Source: Candidatus Neomarinimicrobiota bacterium | GTDB taxonomy: Bacteria; Fidelibacterota; Marinisomatia; SCGC-AAA003-L08; TS1B11 | Assembly (NCBI GenBank): GCA_022560655.1 | Contig: JADFSS010000006.1 | Coordinates: forward strand, 1 to 61,519 | Reading direction: 5' to 3' | DNA length: 61,519 bases | Part shown: positions 30,620 to 39,466 of the stretch, in pieces | Layout: the number at the start of each line of letters is the position of its first letter | How positions within the stretch are numbered: the stretch's first letter is position 1 | Program-made: the position numbers and the translations under genes | Notes under the pieces: generated by a model | Told to the model about the DNA's origin: nothing | Seen by the model: only the letters and a program-made list of their open reading frames with translations | The model's database searches: none

Positions 30620-32701
30620 CTATTTAAGGAGGACCAGCTTGCGGGTAACGGAAGCGGTCTCGCCCCTCAGCCGGAGCAGGTAAACGCCTGAGTTCAGGGT
30701 CACAGCGTCGCGGCCCTCAGCACGCCAACGGAACTGGTGGGCGCCGGGACCGAGCCAACCGGCGTAGATTTCCTCAAGCCAGCGACCGTTAAGGTCGTAG
30801 ACGGCCAGTTCCACCGCCTGGCCGTAGGGGTTGTCCACCCGGATGGTGACGGTGGCGTTGAAGGGATTGGGATAGACGCTGGCCAGCGAGAACGTGGCCG
30901 GTACGGCCTCCGGGCTGTCGTTTACGCCGGTGGGGACATTGCCCAGGAGCGACTCAATCACTCGGATCATGGTGCCGGGATCGTATTCGGTGTCGGCAAA
31001 GTGAATCATTTGGTCCTTAATAATATAATCCCGGGGATAGGGTGACTGGCCGCCGGGGATATTGTAGGCGAAGTAGGTGTTATTGCCGTCCTGCAGCACG
31101 GGGAAGGTAATGCCCTGGTCGCGGATAAAGTTTTGCAGGATCGTCGTCGATTGATTGGAGACGCCCAAGACCCAGAGTCCTTGGTCGTGATACTCCTGCC
31201 AAATACTGATCTCGAGGTCCGAAAACTCCGGAGCGCAGACCGGTCACCAGCTGGCGAAGAAGGCCAGCACCACCACCCGGCTGCGGAACAGGCTAAGGGT
31301 GATATCGCCGAAGCCGTTCACCGAGGGGAGGGTGAAATCGGGGGCCATCTGACCTACCTCGAGCCCCCAAGTGGAGTTGCCGTCCAGCTTGATACTGAGC
31401 TCAGGCTCGCCCGGGTCATCGGTAAACAGGGTTAAGAGCCCCTGACCGTTCTCGCTCGTGGCGCAGTAGGTGACGCTGCCCGCGCGGGCTTCGCCGGGCG
31501 GGATGGTGCCCACCGAAAGGGAGACGTCAAAATCGGCATGATTGACCTCCACACCGACCAGGTTGAGGGTCTGACCACCGTTGTTCCAGATGGTCAGGGG
31601 TCGTTCCAGGCAGTTACCCGTGTCGACATGCGGAAAGTCCAGGTCGCGGGTAGAGACATCCAGGTCCGGACCGCTGACCGCGCCAAATCGGAAGGTGCGA
31701 AAAAAGCGCCACTCGGCCGAGTAGATGATATGGCCCACCATGTTGATGGCCATCACCCGTCCACCGGTGTCCTTGTAGCCCACCAGCTCCAGAGACGGGG
31801 AGGCATTCCAGGCCAGCACCTCCACGTCATCCCAGTCGGACACGGCCACCAGGCTGTCGCTGACGGCTACGCGGGAGGCGTAGCCGCTGGTGTTGTAGTT
31901 GGCAACCAGGACCGGGTTGGCCGGGTCGGAGACGTCGATCATGTCCACGCCGCTGGCCCCCACCGCGACGAAGACGAAGTTCCCCGCCGGGGCCACGTCC
32001 TTGGCGGTCCCGGAAGTGGCCACGATCCCCACCACCTGGGCCGCAGAGGGACTGGATATGTCGATGATTTTCAGCCCGCCAGCACCATCGGCAACAAAGA
32101 GCAACTGGCCATCGGCGGAGGCGGCCAGTGCCCAGGCATAGGTGGTGGGCACCAGCCCGGCAAACTGGAGCGCCTGCGGGTTGGCGATGTCGATGATTTC
32201 CACGCCCTCAGTGTGTACCGCGGCGTAGAGAAACGAACCGCTGGAGACGGCATGCTCATACGATCTGCCGGTAGACCCGTAATCGGCCAGCTGGCTGGGA
32301 TTCCTGGGGGAGGCGACATTGAGCACCTTGATGCCGCAGTAGCGTCCGCTGCCGTAAAGCAAGTTGCCGACGGAGTGCCAGGCATAGATTCGGCCGTATT
32401 CACACCCAGAGGCGAAATACTCTCCGATGAATTGTGGCGCGGCGGGGTCTGAGATATCAATAATGTTCAGGCCGCCCAGCCCGGCGGGGATGTAGGCGAA
32501 GTCCCCCGCAATCTCCACGTCCAGCAGTTCGAAGTTGAGGGGCTTGAAAGTGGCCAGCCGGGTGAGGTTGAGTGCGGTGGCCGGCAAAGGAATAAGCCCC
32601 AGGAGCGCCACGGCGAGGCCGATCAGACGATGGCGGGGGAGGGCCGTCACCACGGAACCCCTGGAGCTCGAAATATTCTGCTCAACATGCGCTGTGATCA
32701 T
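30620..32701 (-). CDS. secreted LVIVD-repeat plus TlpA-thioredoxin plus sorting-domain protein with in-frame UGA (candidate selenoprotein)
   Basis: About 693 residues if UGA (31244-31246, minus) is selenocysteine. The start at ATG 32701 overlaps the stop of the upstream gene (ATGA); GTG at 32653 is an alternative that gives a shorter signal peptide (PRHRLIGLAVALLGLIPLPATA). Domains in order: LVIVD beta-propeller repeats (GLNIIDISDPAAPQFIG, GVEIIDIANPQALQFAG, GVDMIDVSDPANPVLVA), an immunoglobulin-like segment (LDVSTRDLDFPHVDTGNC), a TlpA-like domain (APDFTLPSVNGFGDITLSLF ... VLAFFASW-U-PVCAPEF ... GVSNQSTTI ... ITFPVLQDG), and a type IX-like C-terminal sorting domain (VYPNPFNATVTI ... KLVLLK). 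The UGA takes the place of the first Cys of CxxC. Last gene of a secreted-redox operon. Confidence 0.8.
31218..31232 (-). promoter_or_regulatory. candidate SECIS hairpin in the LVIVD-thioredoxin gene
   Basis: On the minus strand TCCG-GAGTTTT-CGGA forms a short stem whose loop begins 16 nt after the UGA with a G. The stem is only 4 bp before a mismatch, so this is the weakest of the three candidates. A competing pairing GGTCTG/CGGACC with a 14-nt loop starting at +9 is also possible. Confidence 0.35.
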
Positions 32702-33531
32702 TTCAGCAGTACAATTTTCTGCGACCGGACAACTGCGCCGGCCTGCAGGCGGAGAATGTATACGCCCGAGTCCCTGTCCCGGGCATCCCACACCACTTCG
32801 TGTCGCCCAGCCGACCGGCGCCCGGCATTACCCAGTGAAGCCACCTGCCTGCCGCCCAGGTCGAACACATCCAGCCGTACCGGGGAGGGCTCAGTGAGTG
32901 TGTAGGCAATGGTGACGGTGGGGTTAAATGGATTGGGGTAGGCAGGGTGCAGCGCGACCCGGTTGGGCAGGTTTGGGGCGGCGGCGACGCCATGGGCCGG
33001 GGTGCCGAGAACGGCGATGTTCCCCAGCAGCATGGCAATGGTGTCGGTGATGGCCTGCTCGTTCCAGCCGAAGGCGGCGTAGCGGATGGTCATGGTGTGG
33101 TCAATGATGACGTGGAAGGGGATATAGGTAACGCTGAAATCGTTGATCAACGCCATGTTGGAGCCGTCCAGCAGTGGGTAGGTCAGGCCGAATGTCTGGG
33201 CCCAGTCCGCGCAGCTGTAGGGATAGTCCCAGTCGAAGCCCACCCCCAGCGCGATGAGCCCGTGTTCCTTGAATGCCTGATGGACAGTTTCGGTAAGCGG
33301 AGCCTCCGCCTGACAGACCGTTCACCAGGAGGCGAAGAAATTGAGCCAGATGACGTGGTAGTTACCACCGTTTTGCGCGCCGTTGTAGTCGTTGAGGGTG
33401 AAGCTGCCGCTGTCGTTGGCGCAGATGTTGGTGGTGAAGTCGAGCACCACGTCGCCGACGGCATAGGGCTGCGCTGCGAGCAGCCCTGCCAACAGCAGCG
33501 GGATCAGCAGGTGGGTGGGTCTGGCCGCCAT
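32698..33531 (-). CDS. secreted TlpA/thioredoxin-like protein with sorting domain and in-frame UGA (candidate selenoprotein)
   Basis: About 277 residues if UGA (33322-33324, minus) is selenocysteine. The signal peptide is MAARPTHLLIPLLLAGLLAA; the mature part is AVGDVVLDFTTNICANDSGSFTLNDY, then HVIWLNFFASW-U-TVCQAEAPL, where the family has W-C-x-x-C. The rest of the thioredoxin fold follows (ALGVGFDWDYPYSCADWAQ, LTYPLLDG, SVTYIPFHVIID with the cis-Pro site, RYAAFGWNEQ). It ends with a type IX-like sorting domain (AYPNPFNPTVTI ... GVYILRLQAG ... IVLLK). Its frame is clean on both sides of the UGA. Its stop overlaps the next gene's ATG. Its paralogue at 30620-32701 has the same codon at the same place. 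Confidence 0.82.
33295..33311 (-). promoter_or_regulatory. candidate SECIS hairpin in the TlpA-like gene
   Basis: On the minus strand AGGCGGA-GGC-TCCGCTT gives a 7-bp stem (one G-U), with its loop starting 18 nt after the UGA with G. Spacing, stem length and loop G all fit the bacterial SECIS rules. Confidence 0.55.
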
Positions 33532-33612
33532 CGTTTCAGAATCTAATCCGGGCCCTGCCGGCTAACTGTCTGTCAGCAGCCAAATGCCCGCAATCGTGCG
33601 GCTTCCTGGTGC

Positions 33613-35526
33613 TCAGAAAATGCCCCGGAAGGTCAGCTTCAAGGCATCGGCAATGCCGGGCACGAACACGCACACGCCGCTGTCGCACTTCAGTCCGCCC
33701 TGTAGCGAGCCGTAGAACACCGACAGGGATGTGGACGGCGTCAGATAGCCGGTGAACTCCAGGCCGAACCACTTGTTACGCAGGTCGACACCCAGCGAGC
33801 GGATCACGGCCTCCAGCCAACTGTCTTCATCGGGTAGCACATTCTCGGACCGGCCGGTCTTGAGGCGGGAGGCGTAATCATAGACGATGCCCAGGGTAAA
33901 CCGGGACGGCCTGCCGATGCTCAGCGCCAGGTAGCGATAATAAAAACTTTGGTCCAGGAGTCCGTCGGAAGTCACACTGTCGATAAGACCCGTAGAGGAC
34001 GCGCGAAAGGCAATCCGGTTTTTAAACCCTAGCTGCTCCCACTGGTGCTCCCAGTCCAGCGTCAGGCCCCAGCCGCCCGCCCCTGGAAGGCTCAGGCTGG
34101 CCTGCAGCGGCAGTGTAATGAGCTTGCGCTGCTCCCAATTGAGGATCTCCTTGGCATGGCCGGCCAGCTCGGAGTTCTCCACCACCGTCTCGGCATAGCC
34201 CAGTACCTCGCCGGCTACTGATACCATCGCTTTTAAGTCCAGGTTGAGGGGGCTGTAATGGTAATTCAGCTCCCCGTAGAGCTCGCTGAAGGGATAGTAC
34301 CTTTCGTGGCGGGAGAACCAAAACATGTTGGACGCGTCGGTGCGCTGCCAGCTAAAACCGTCAGGCCGAATCGCCTTGCTGAAGCCGGTGTGCCGACTGC
34401 TGCGGGCGTAGTTGGCGATGAGGAACAGGTCATCGCCGAGGGCCAGATGCCCCTCCAGCTGGACCCCCACCTCATCCTCGAAATCCATCACGTGGGGCGT
34501 GCGGGCCAACAGTGTGGCGGAGTGCTCGCGGAACACCGAGGGCGGGTTTTGCACGGGTGTGCGGCGCTGCAGCCTGAAGGGCAGGTGCGAGCGCACGTCG
34601 GGCTCGCTGGCGTCGAACAGGTAGTTCTTGTACTCCAGGGTCAGTCCCCAGCGACCCGGATAGAGCGACAGGCTGCCGTAACCGCCCCAACCGCGCGACT
34701 GCCGTTCGTAGTGGACCCAGCGGTTCAGGGCCTGGGAAAACAGGCTGTCGACATCGGCGATGCTGTGGACACGGACGGTGAGCTCTGCGGAAGCATTGAA
34801 GACCGAGCCGACCCATTCGGCGAACAAGCCCGGCATGCTGGAGGCTGTGCGAATTTTGGCTTCGTCCACCAGCAGATACTCGCCGGTGCTGAAATCCTGC
34901 AGCTTGCTGAACCAGGGGTTCATCGCCTGCACGCCGACCCAATAACCGCCCAGTTCCAGGCCACCGGCGAGGTCATGGACCACGACCTGCAGCGCAGTGA
35001 CAGAGGCATCATCCGTGAAGTCGCGGATGCGGGCGTCGACGCCGGGGCCCGGTAGCAGGTGCCTCCCGCTGGAGACCGTGCCGGCGAGAAATGCGGCGCT
35101 CACCCGGCCCGCAGGCCTGGCGGTGAGCCAGATCCCCCGCAGCGACGAGTCCCAGTCGATGGCCTGGTTTTCCCACATGTTCAGCGCCAGACCGCGCCCG
35201 AACTGACCGTACAGGTCTCCGGCGCTTACCGCTAGCCGCCGTCCCTCCCACCAGAGGCGCAGCTTGCGCAGTCCGTTGTGGTGCGGGCCGATCTGCGGGG
35301 GGGAGCTGAATTCCAGGTTGGCCCAGAGGGTAAGGGGGCCGAAGCCCGCCGTGAGATCGAGCAGGTGTTCGCTGTAGACATACGGGCTGGGGAGCGCGTC
35401 GGTGATCTCCGTGCCCGGCAGGGACCCGCTGCCCAGCTGGGCGGTGATGCTGCCGGCCACGGACGTTTGCTGCCCGGCCGCGGCCGTAACCAGAACCAAC
35501 CCCAACAAGACCGCTCTGGCGAACAT
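33613..35526 (-). CDS. DUF6029-like outer-membrane protein
   Basis: 637 residues from ATG 35526. Signal peptide (MFARAVLLGLVLVTAAAGQQ), then a long beta-rich chain with paired amphipathic strands (LDLTAGFGPLTLWANLEFSS, GWGGYGSLSLYPGRWGLTLEYKNYLF) ending in LKLTFRGIF with a terminal aromatic. GDLYGQFGRGLALNMWENQAIDWDSSLRGIWL is characteristic of the DUF6029 family known from Bacteroidota-type outer membranes. It lies 5 nt after the TlpA gene and upstream of the two UGA-containing thioredoxin genes, so all four are likely one transcript. Presumably the outer-membrane element of this secreted redox system. Confidence 0.75.
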   Translation of the reverse strand: MFARAVLLGLVLVTAAAGQQTSVAGSITAQLGSGSLPGTEITDALPSPYVYSEHLLDLTAGFGPLTLWANLEFSSPPQIGPHHNGLRKLRLWWEGRRLAVSAGDLYGQFGRGLALNMWENQAIDWDSSLRGIWLTARPAGRVSAAFLAGTVSSGRHLLPGPGVDARIRDFTDDASVTALQVVVHDLAGGLELGGYWVGVQAMNPWFSKLQDFSTGEYLLVDEAKIRTASSMPGLFAEWVGSVFNASAELTVRVHSIADVDSLFSQALNRWVHYERQSRGWGGYGSLSLYPGRWGLTLEYKNYLFDASEPDVRSHLPFRLQRRTPVQNPPSVFREHSATLLARTPHVMDFEDEVGVQLEGHLALGDDLFLIANYARSSRHTGFSKAIRPDGFSWQRTDASNMFWFSRHERYYPFSELYGELNYHYSPLNLDLKAMVSVAGEVLGYAETVVENSELAGHAKEILNWEQRKLITLPLQASLSLPGAGGWGLTLDWEHQWEQLGFKNRIAFRASSTGLIDSVTSDGLLDQSFYYRYLALSIGRPSRFTLGIVYDYASRLKTGRSENVLPDEDSWLEAVIRSLGVDLRNKWFGLEFTGYLTPSTSLSVFYGSLQGGLKCDSGVCVFVPGIADALKLTFRGIF

Positions 35527-35531
35527 GGAGG

Positions 35532-36071
35532 TCAGGGACTGGGGGAGCTGTTATCGCGGGGCAGGTCTTGGGGCACGGCCGGGGAGCGGGCCGGATCGAG
35601 CAGGGCTGTGATCTGTCGTTCGAGGGCTTGCTCATCGCCGGGCACGTAGCCGGTGTGGCGGTAGATGATCTGTCCCGACCGATCCACGAGCAGCGTGTAG
35701 GGCAAGACGTTGCCGCTGAGCCTGCGGAAGGTGTCGTTGCTAGGGTCCAGGGCGGTCTGGAAGCCGTAGCCGCGGGACTTCAGATAGCTGCGCACCTTGG
35801 ATCGGCTGCGCTCGGTGTCCAGGTTGATGGTGAGCACCTGCAGCCCCCGGTCCCCATAGCTGGACTGAAAGGCGTCCAGGTGGCGCATGGCCTTCAGGCA
35901 GGGCGCGCACCAGAGGGCCCAAAAGTCGATGAGGAGCGGGCCGTCCGCATGGAGCTCCCGGAGAGTCGCCTTGCGGCCATCAAGCAACCGCACGGTGGTT
36001 TGGGGCAGCCGCTTCGTTTGCGACCCCAGTAGAGCTGCCGCCATCAGCACCGCGAATAGCATGCGTTTCAT
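35532..36071 (-). CDS. TlpA/ResA-like thioredoxin (all-cysteine)
   Basis: 179 residues from ATG 36071; the upstream in-frame extension to 36146 has no homology. A short signal sequence (MLFAVLMAAALLGSQ) is followed by a thioredoxin fold: LPQTTVRLLDGRKATLREL, LLIDFWALWCAPCLKAMRHL with the CxxC site, VLTINLDTERSRSKVRSYL, and NVLPYTLLVDRSGQII with the cis-Pro. It uses TGC at both cysteines, unlike the two UGA paralogues downstream in the same operon. Exported disulfide oxidoreductase, role in envelope disulfide exchange inferred. First gene of the 36071-30620 cluster. Confidence 0.85.
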   Translation of the reverse strand: MKRMLFAVLMAAALLGSQTKRLPQTTVRLLDGRKATLRELHADGPLLIDFWALWCAPCLKAMRHLDAFQSSYGDRGLQVLTINLDTERSRSKVRSYLKSRGYGFQTALDPSNDTFRRLSGNVLPYTLLVDRSGQIIYRHTGYVPGDEQALERQITALLDPARSPAVPQDLPRDNSSPSP

Positions 36072-36160
36072 CAGCAACCTATGGCAGTTCCGAGTTTTGG
36101 TTCCATGATACCATGATATGTTATGCTCCCGCAGATTGTTTCCCAAGCGGTGATCGGCAT

Positions 36161-36300
36161 TGTGTCAGGTTGCTGCCGCAGGGCAGGGGCCGGGGTGTGG
36201 CATGCCGCCCTGGACCCCAAAGTGACGCTAAGGGTGGACAGCCGTGACCCAGGTGCTTCAAGCCAGTTCCAAGGCTACTTCCTCAGCCTGACCTTCTAAG
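36161..36300 (+). pseudogene. 3' remnant of an outer-membrane-type gene
   Basis: One frame ends ALDPKVTLRVDSRDPGASSQ then FQGYFLSLTF and a stop, a strand pattern with terminal Phe like a barrel C-terminus. No start or earlier homology is seen. It occupies most of the gap between the TlpA operon and the LamG lipoprotein gene (36072-36340), which otherwise holds nothing recognisable. Confidence 0.3.
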
Positions 36301-36340
36301 CTGCCCGGCGGGATGGATGCCCCGCCAAGGGCTTTCCTCC

Positions 36341-37168
36341 TTACGCCCCTTCGGGGCTGAAGGCCAGCGTGCCAGCCCCAGCGTTGAGCACCCCCACATT
36401 CCCGTTTCCGCTGCCATCAGGTTCCAGGTCGCCGTCACCGCCGGCCTCATTGAAGCGCCACAGCCCCAGGAGCGGGTCCAGCCCGGTAGCGGAGTAGGTG
36501 CGGGTCAGCTTGCCGGGGTTTTGGTAGCGGAACTGCATCTCGCTGGACGGCAATACGATGGTCCATAGCCGCACCTCGTCAATGGCGCCGTACCAGAAAT
36601 TGTTCAGGGTGGTTTCATCGTTGAGGGCGTCCCAGTCGGCGCCGATGAGGGCGTCGCTGGCACCAATGTTCAGGTCACGGGAGATGACGGCGCTCCCGAG
36701 AGACTCGCCGTTTCCATATACACTGACGCCGGTCCCGTCGTAGGTCACCACCACCTGGGTGAAGATTTCCGGGTCGTTCCAGTCGCAGCCGGGGATGCTG
36801 TAGAATCCCATAAATTGATTGCCTATGAAGACAAATATCTGGCTGGAGTCGGTTGGCAGGCGGTAAATGCCGATTTCATCCCCGCCCTGCTCATTGCCGA
36901 TCATGAACAGGGCTGGGCTTTCTCCGACGCCGAAGGGTAGGATATCGCCGGCGGCCCAGATTTCCAGGGAGAAGACATTGCTGTTCAAGGCTGCCAGGCT
37001 GGTGCTGTCCTCCCGGTTCTCGATGCGTACGTAGGCCCCGCCAGCCAGGACCACCGAGTTGATCGCAGCCGGTTCGTCCTGACAGGCAGGGAAGAAGAGG
37101 AGGAAAAGTCCAAGGCCCAGAAAAACCATCGCAGATTTAGCCCATAGTATACGCAGGGGTTGCATCAT
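36341..37168 (-). CDS. LamG/concanavalin-like-domain lipoprotein
   Basis: 275 residues; the ATG at 37168 overlaps the stop of the upstream gene (ATGA). A lipoprotein signal (AMVFLGLGLFLLFFPAC, Cys ~29) leads to a single LamG-like jelly roll: YVRIENREDSTSLAALN, FSLEIWAAGD, IFTQVVVTYDGTGVSVYGNG, FWYGAIDEVRLWTIVL, then LLGLWRFNEAGGD. These are the standard hallmarks (IDEVRLW, LWRFNE). Such domains bind carbohydrates or surface ligands. It is translated with the fibronectin-repeat protein encoded just upstream. Confidence 0.8.
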   Translation of the reverse strand: MMQPLRILWAKSAMVFLGLGLFLLFFPACQDEPAAINSVVLAGGAYVRIENREDSTSLAALNSNVFSLEIWAAGDILPFGVGESPALFMIGNEQGGDEIGIYRLPTDSSQIFVFIGNQFMGFYSIPGCDWNDPEIFTQVVVTYDGTGVSVYGNGESLGSAVISRDLNIGASDALIGADWDALNDETTLNNFWYGAIDEVRLWTIVLPSSEMQFRYQNPGKLTRTYSATGLDPLLGLWRFNEAGGDGDLEPDGSGNGNVGVLNAGAGTLAFSPEGA

Positions 37169-39450
37169 GGACTGGTTAGACCCAGCTCTTCGTCACTCAT
37201 AGCGGCTTGGCCGAAGTTGTCCTTGAGTATGATTCGGTAATACCAGGGTGTCGCATCTATCAGTGGCGGCGAATCGGTATGGGATGTTGTGTTGATATCA
37301 GTAAAAAAGATAATCTGCTCGTAGGTGGAGCCCGGCTGCCCAGGTTCTTCGTTCTCGATGCTGTTTCGCCAAACTTCATAGCTGTCGAAGGCTAGGTTAT
37401 CCAGGGAAGGCGATGGCCATGCTGCCCGGGACCACTGGAGGCTGATGGTGGTCGGCGATCCACCGTTGTTGATCACCTCCAGGGTCACTAGCGACGGCGG
37501 CGCGTAGAGGGTGTCCCCCACGATGTTGCTGGGAGCGTACTCTCCGGCCTCGTCGTAGGTGAGCACCACATAATTATAAATCGGCAGGCTGGTCAGCGTG
37601 CCCTGCACTAAGGCGGGGTCTTGGTCATCATAGATCAAGGTATCGATGCCAAAGACTCCTCGGCCAGGGATAGTGGTTACCTCTACGCAATCGCCGGGGA
37701 GGCAGTCGGCCAGGTTATTGCCATCGTCATCCCGAAACACGACGGTATTGTCGGCCGTACGTAGGATTGCATAGTGCTTGAACTCGCCCTCCGGCTCCGC
37801 TGTCGGCAGCCAGGCCAGGCGGTAAGACCAGCTGGTGTCCGGTTCCAGGCTGACGATCTCCGCCGGGAAGATGTCCCGGGTAGAGGTAACCAGGGTGACC
37901 TCTGCCGTGGCGCCGCTGGTATCGGCCACCTCCAGGCGATAGGTGTAGCTGCTGGCCCGGGACAGGCCCGTGTCGGTGTAGCTGTCATCACCGACGTCGG
38001 TAAAAGTGAAAATGACGGTGCTACCCCGCCTTAAAGTATACCTGGCAAAGTCCTGCTCCGGGGCGTAGGTGTAGATGTCCCAGGCCAGCTTCAGCTCGTA
38101 TTTATCTTGCCGCCTCACCCCCAGCCCGCCCGACCACACATCGGCCAGGGACAAGGTAATACTGGTCACGCTGTTGCTCCAGGCAATGTTGTTCCGGCTG
38201 TCCCAGTGGCGCAGGGCGTAGCTGAAGGTCTGGCCCTGGGGCAGCGGCTCGTCTTTATGATTCAGCACTCCGTCAGTGATAGGGGCCGAATAGGCCAGGA
38301 CATCGGTGCTGTCCACCTGTAAGCCCGAGCCGCGGTAGAGGGCCACCCAGCTGGAATCCTCCTGCGGCGGGATGGACTCCCAGGCGAGGGTGACGCTGTA
38401 CTTTGAGATGGCCGTGGGGGGGTCCACCAGGACCGGCGCCGGCAGGGCCAACGTCGTCAGCTCCAGCACATCATCTTCAGAAAACTCGTGAGTGTAGCCG
38501 GCCGCATCAATCAGGTACAGGTAATAGTAGTAGGTAGTGTTGGCCGTCAGACCAGAGTCTGTGTGGGTGGTGGCTATGATGGGCAGGAATCCCGCAATGG
38601 AGTCGAGGCTGCCGGCGTCAGCGGCAAGCCCCCGGTGGAGGCGGAAATAGGCCACGTCTTCCGTGCTGCGGATCCACTCCAGCCTCGCCCGGTACTTGCT
38701 AGGCGGCCCCGTGGAAATGAGGGGCACCGCCACGGGCAACAGCGTGCGGACGGTTACAATCGAGTCGCTGGCGGTGCTGCGCCCGAACACATCGTGGACG
38801 TACACGCGGTAGTGGTAGTCGGTGTCCTCCAGAAGGCCGAAGGGGCTGACACCCGCGCCGGTATCGGTAAAGGCCGTGGCCCCGTACGTGTCATTCCGTA
38901 CCAGCGAATCGGAACTGGCCGTCACCGACGCGCTGGTATCGCGGTACAGCAGGTAGTGCGAAAAGTCATAGTCCGGCGAGGGGGCCCAACTGATCAGCGC
39001 GGAATGCTTGGTAATGTTCGCCGGCGGGAACAGGGCCACCGGCAGAGGCGGCAGTCCTTCGTTATCCAGATAAAACTTGCGGGTCGTGGAGCGGGTATTG
39101 CCAGCCAAATCCTCCGCAGTGGCAGTGAGGACGACGAATGAATTGACGTCGGTGCAGTCGGGATAAGCCGTCGTGTTCCATAGCAGCGCGTAGGGTGCGT
39201 TTGAAATCGTGGGCAAGGAATCGCCCGGGGCCATGTAGGTCACGTGCCGCAACCCAACGTTGTCCCGTGCATCGACCCGGACAGTTACGATATCACTGAG
39301 GAGGGTGAATTCAGCGGGGAAAGTGATGCGAATGAAGGGACGGGTGGTGTCGGTATCGTCGGGTTGGCCACAGCCGCTGGTGAGCGCAAGCAGCCCCCAA
39401 AGGATGCCGCCCCGCAACCTGGCGGGGGCCGCTTTGACACCGGGAGACAT
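37165..39450 (-). CDS. fibronectin type III repeat lipoprotein
   Basis: 761 residues, lipoprotein signal ILWGLLALTSGC with Cys ~27. An Ig-like domain (RPFIRITFPAEFTLLSDIVTVRV, ~40-130) precedes about six fibronectin type III modules, each starting P..L....I.K.SA.ISW.PS/TP..D and ending Y.Y.L...D..G (e.g. SALISWAPSPDYDFSHYLLY, SVTLAWESIPPQEDSSWVAL). No enzymatic motif. Probably an extended outer-membrane surface adhesin or scaffold, co-translated with the LamG lipoprotein. Confidence 0.82.
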   Translation of the reverse strand: MSPGVKAAPARLRGGILWGLLALTSGCGQPDDTDTTRPFIRITFPAEFTLLSDIVTVRVDARDNVGLRHVTYMAPGDSLPTISNAPYALLWNTTAYPDCTDVNSFVVLTATAEDLAGNTRSTTRKFYLDNEGLPPLPVALFPPANITKHSALISWAPSPDYDFSHYLLYRDTSASVTASSDSLVRNDTYGATAFTDTGAGVSPFGLLEDTDYHYRVYVHDVFGRSTASDSIVTVRTLLPVAVPLISTGPPSKYRARLEWIRSTEDVAYFRLHRGLAADAGSLDSIAGFLPIIATTHTDSGLTANTTYYYYLYLIDAAGYTHEFSEDDVLELTTLALPAPVLVDPPTAISKYSVTLAWESIPPQEDSSWVALYRGSGLQVDSTDVLAYSAPITDGVLNHKDEPLPQGQTFSYALRHWDSRNNIAWSNSVTSITLSLADVWSGGLGVRRQDKYELKLAWDIYTYAPEQDFARYTLRRGSTVIFTFTDVGDDSYTDTGLSRASSYTYRLEVADTSGATAEVTLVTSTRDIFPAEIVSLEPDTSWSYRLAWLPTAEPEGEFKHYAILRTADNTVVFRDDDGNNLADCLPGDCVEVTTIPGRGVFGIDTLIYDDQDPALVQGTLTSLPIYNYVVLTYDEAGEYAPSNIVGDTLYAPPSLVTLEVINNGGSPTTISLQWSRAAWPSPSLDNLAFDSYEVWRNSIENEEPGQPGSTYEQIIFFTDINTTSHTDSPPLIDATPWYYRIILKDNFGQAAMSDEELGLTSP

Positions 39451-39466
39451 CGGTTAAGCCCCGGCG

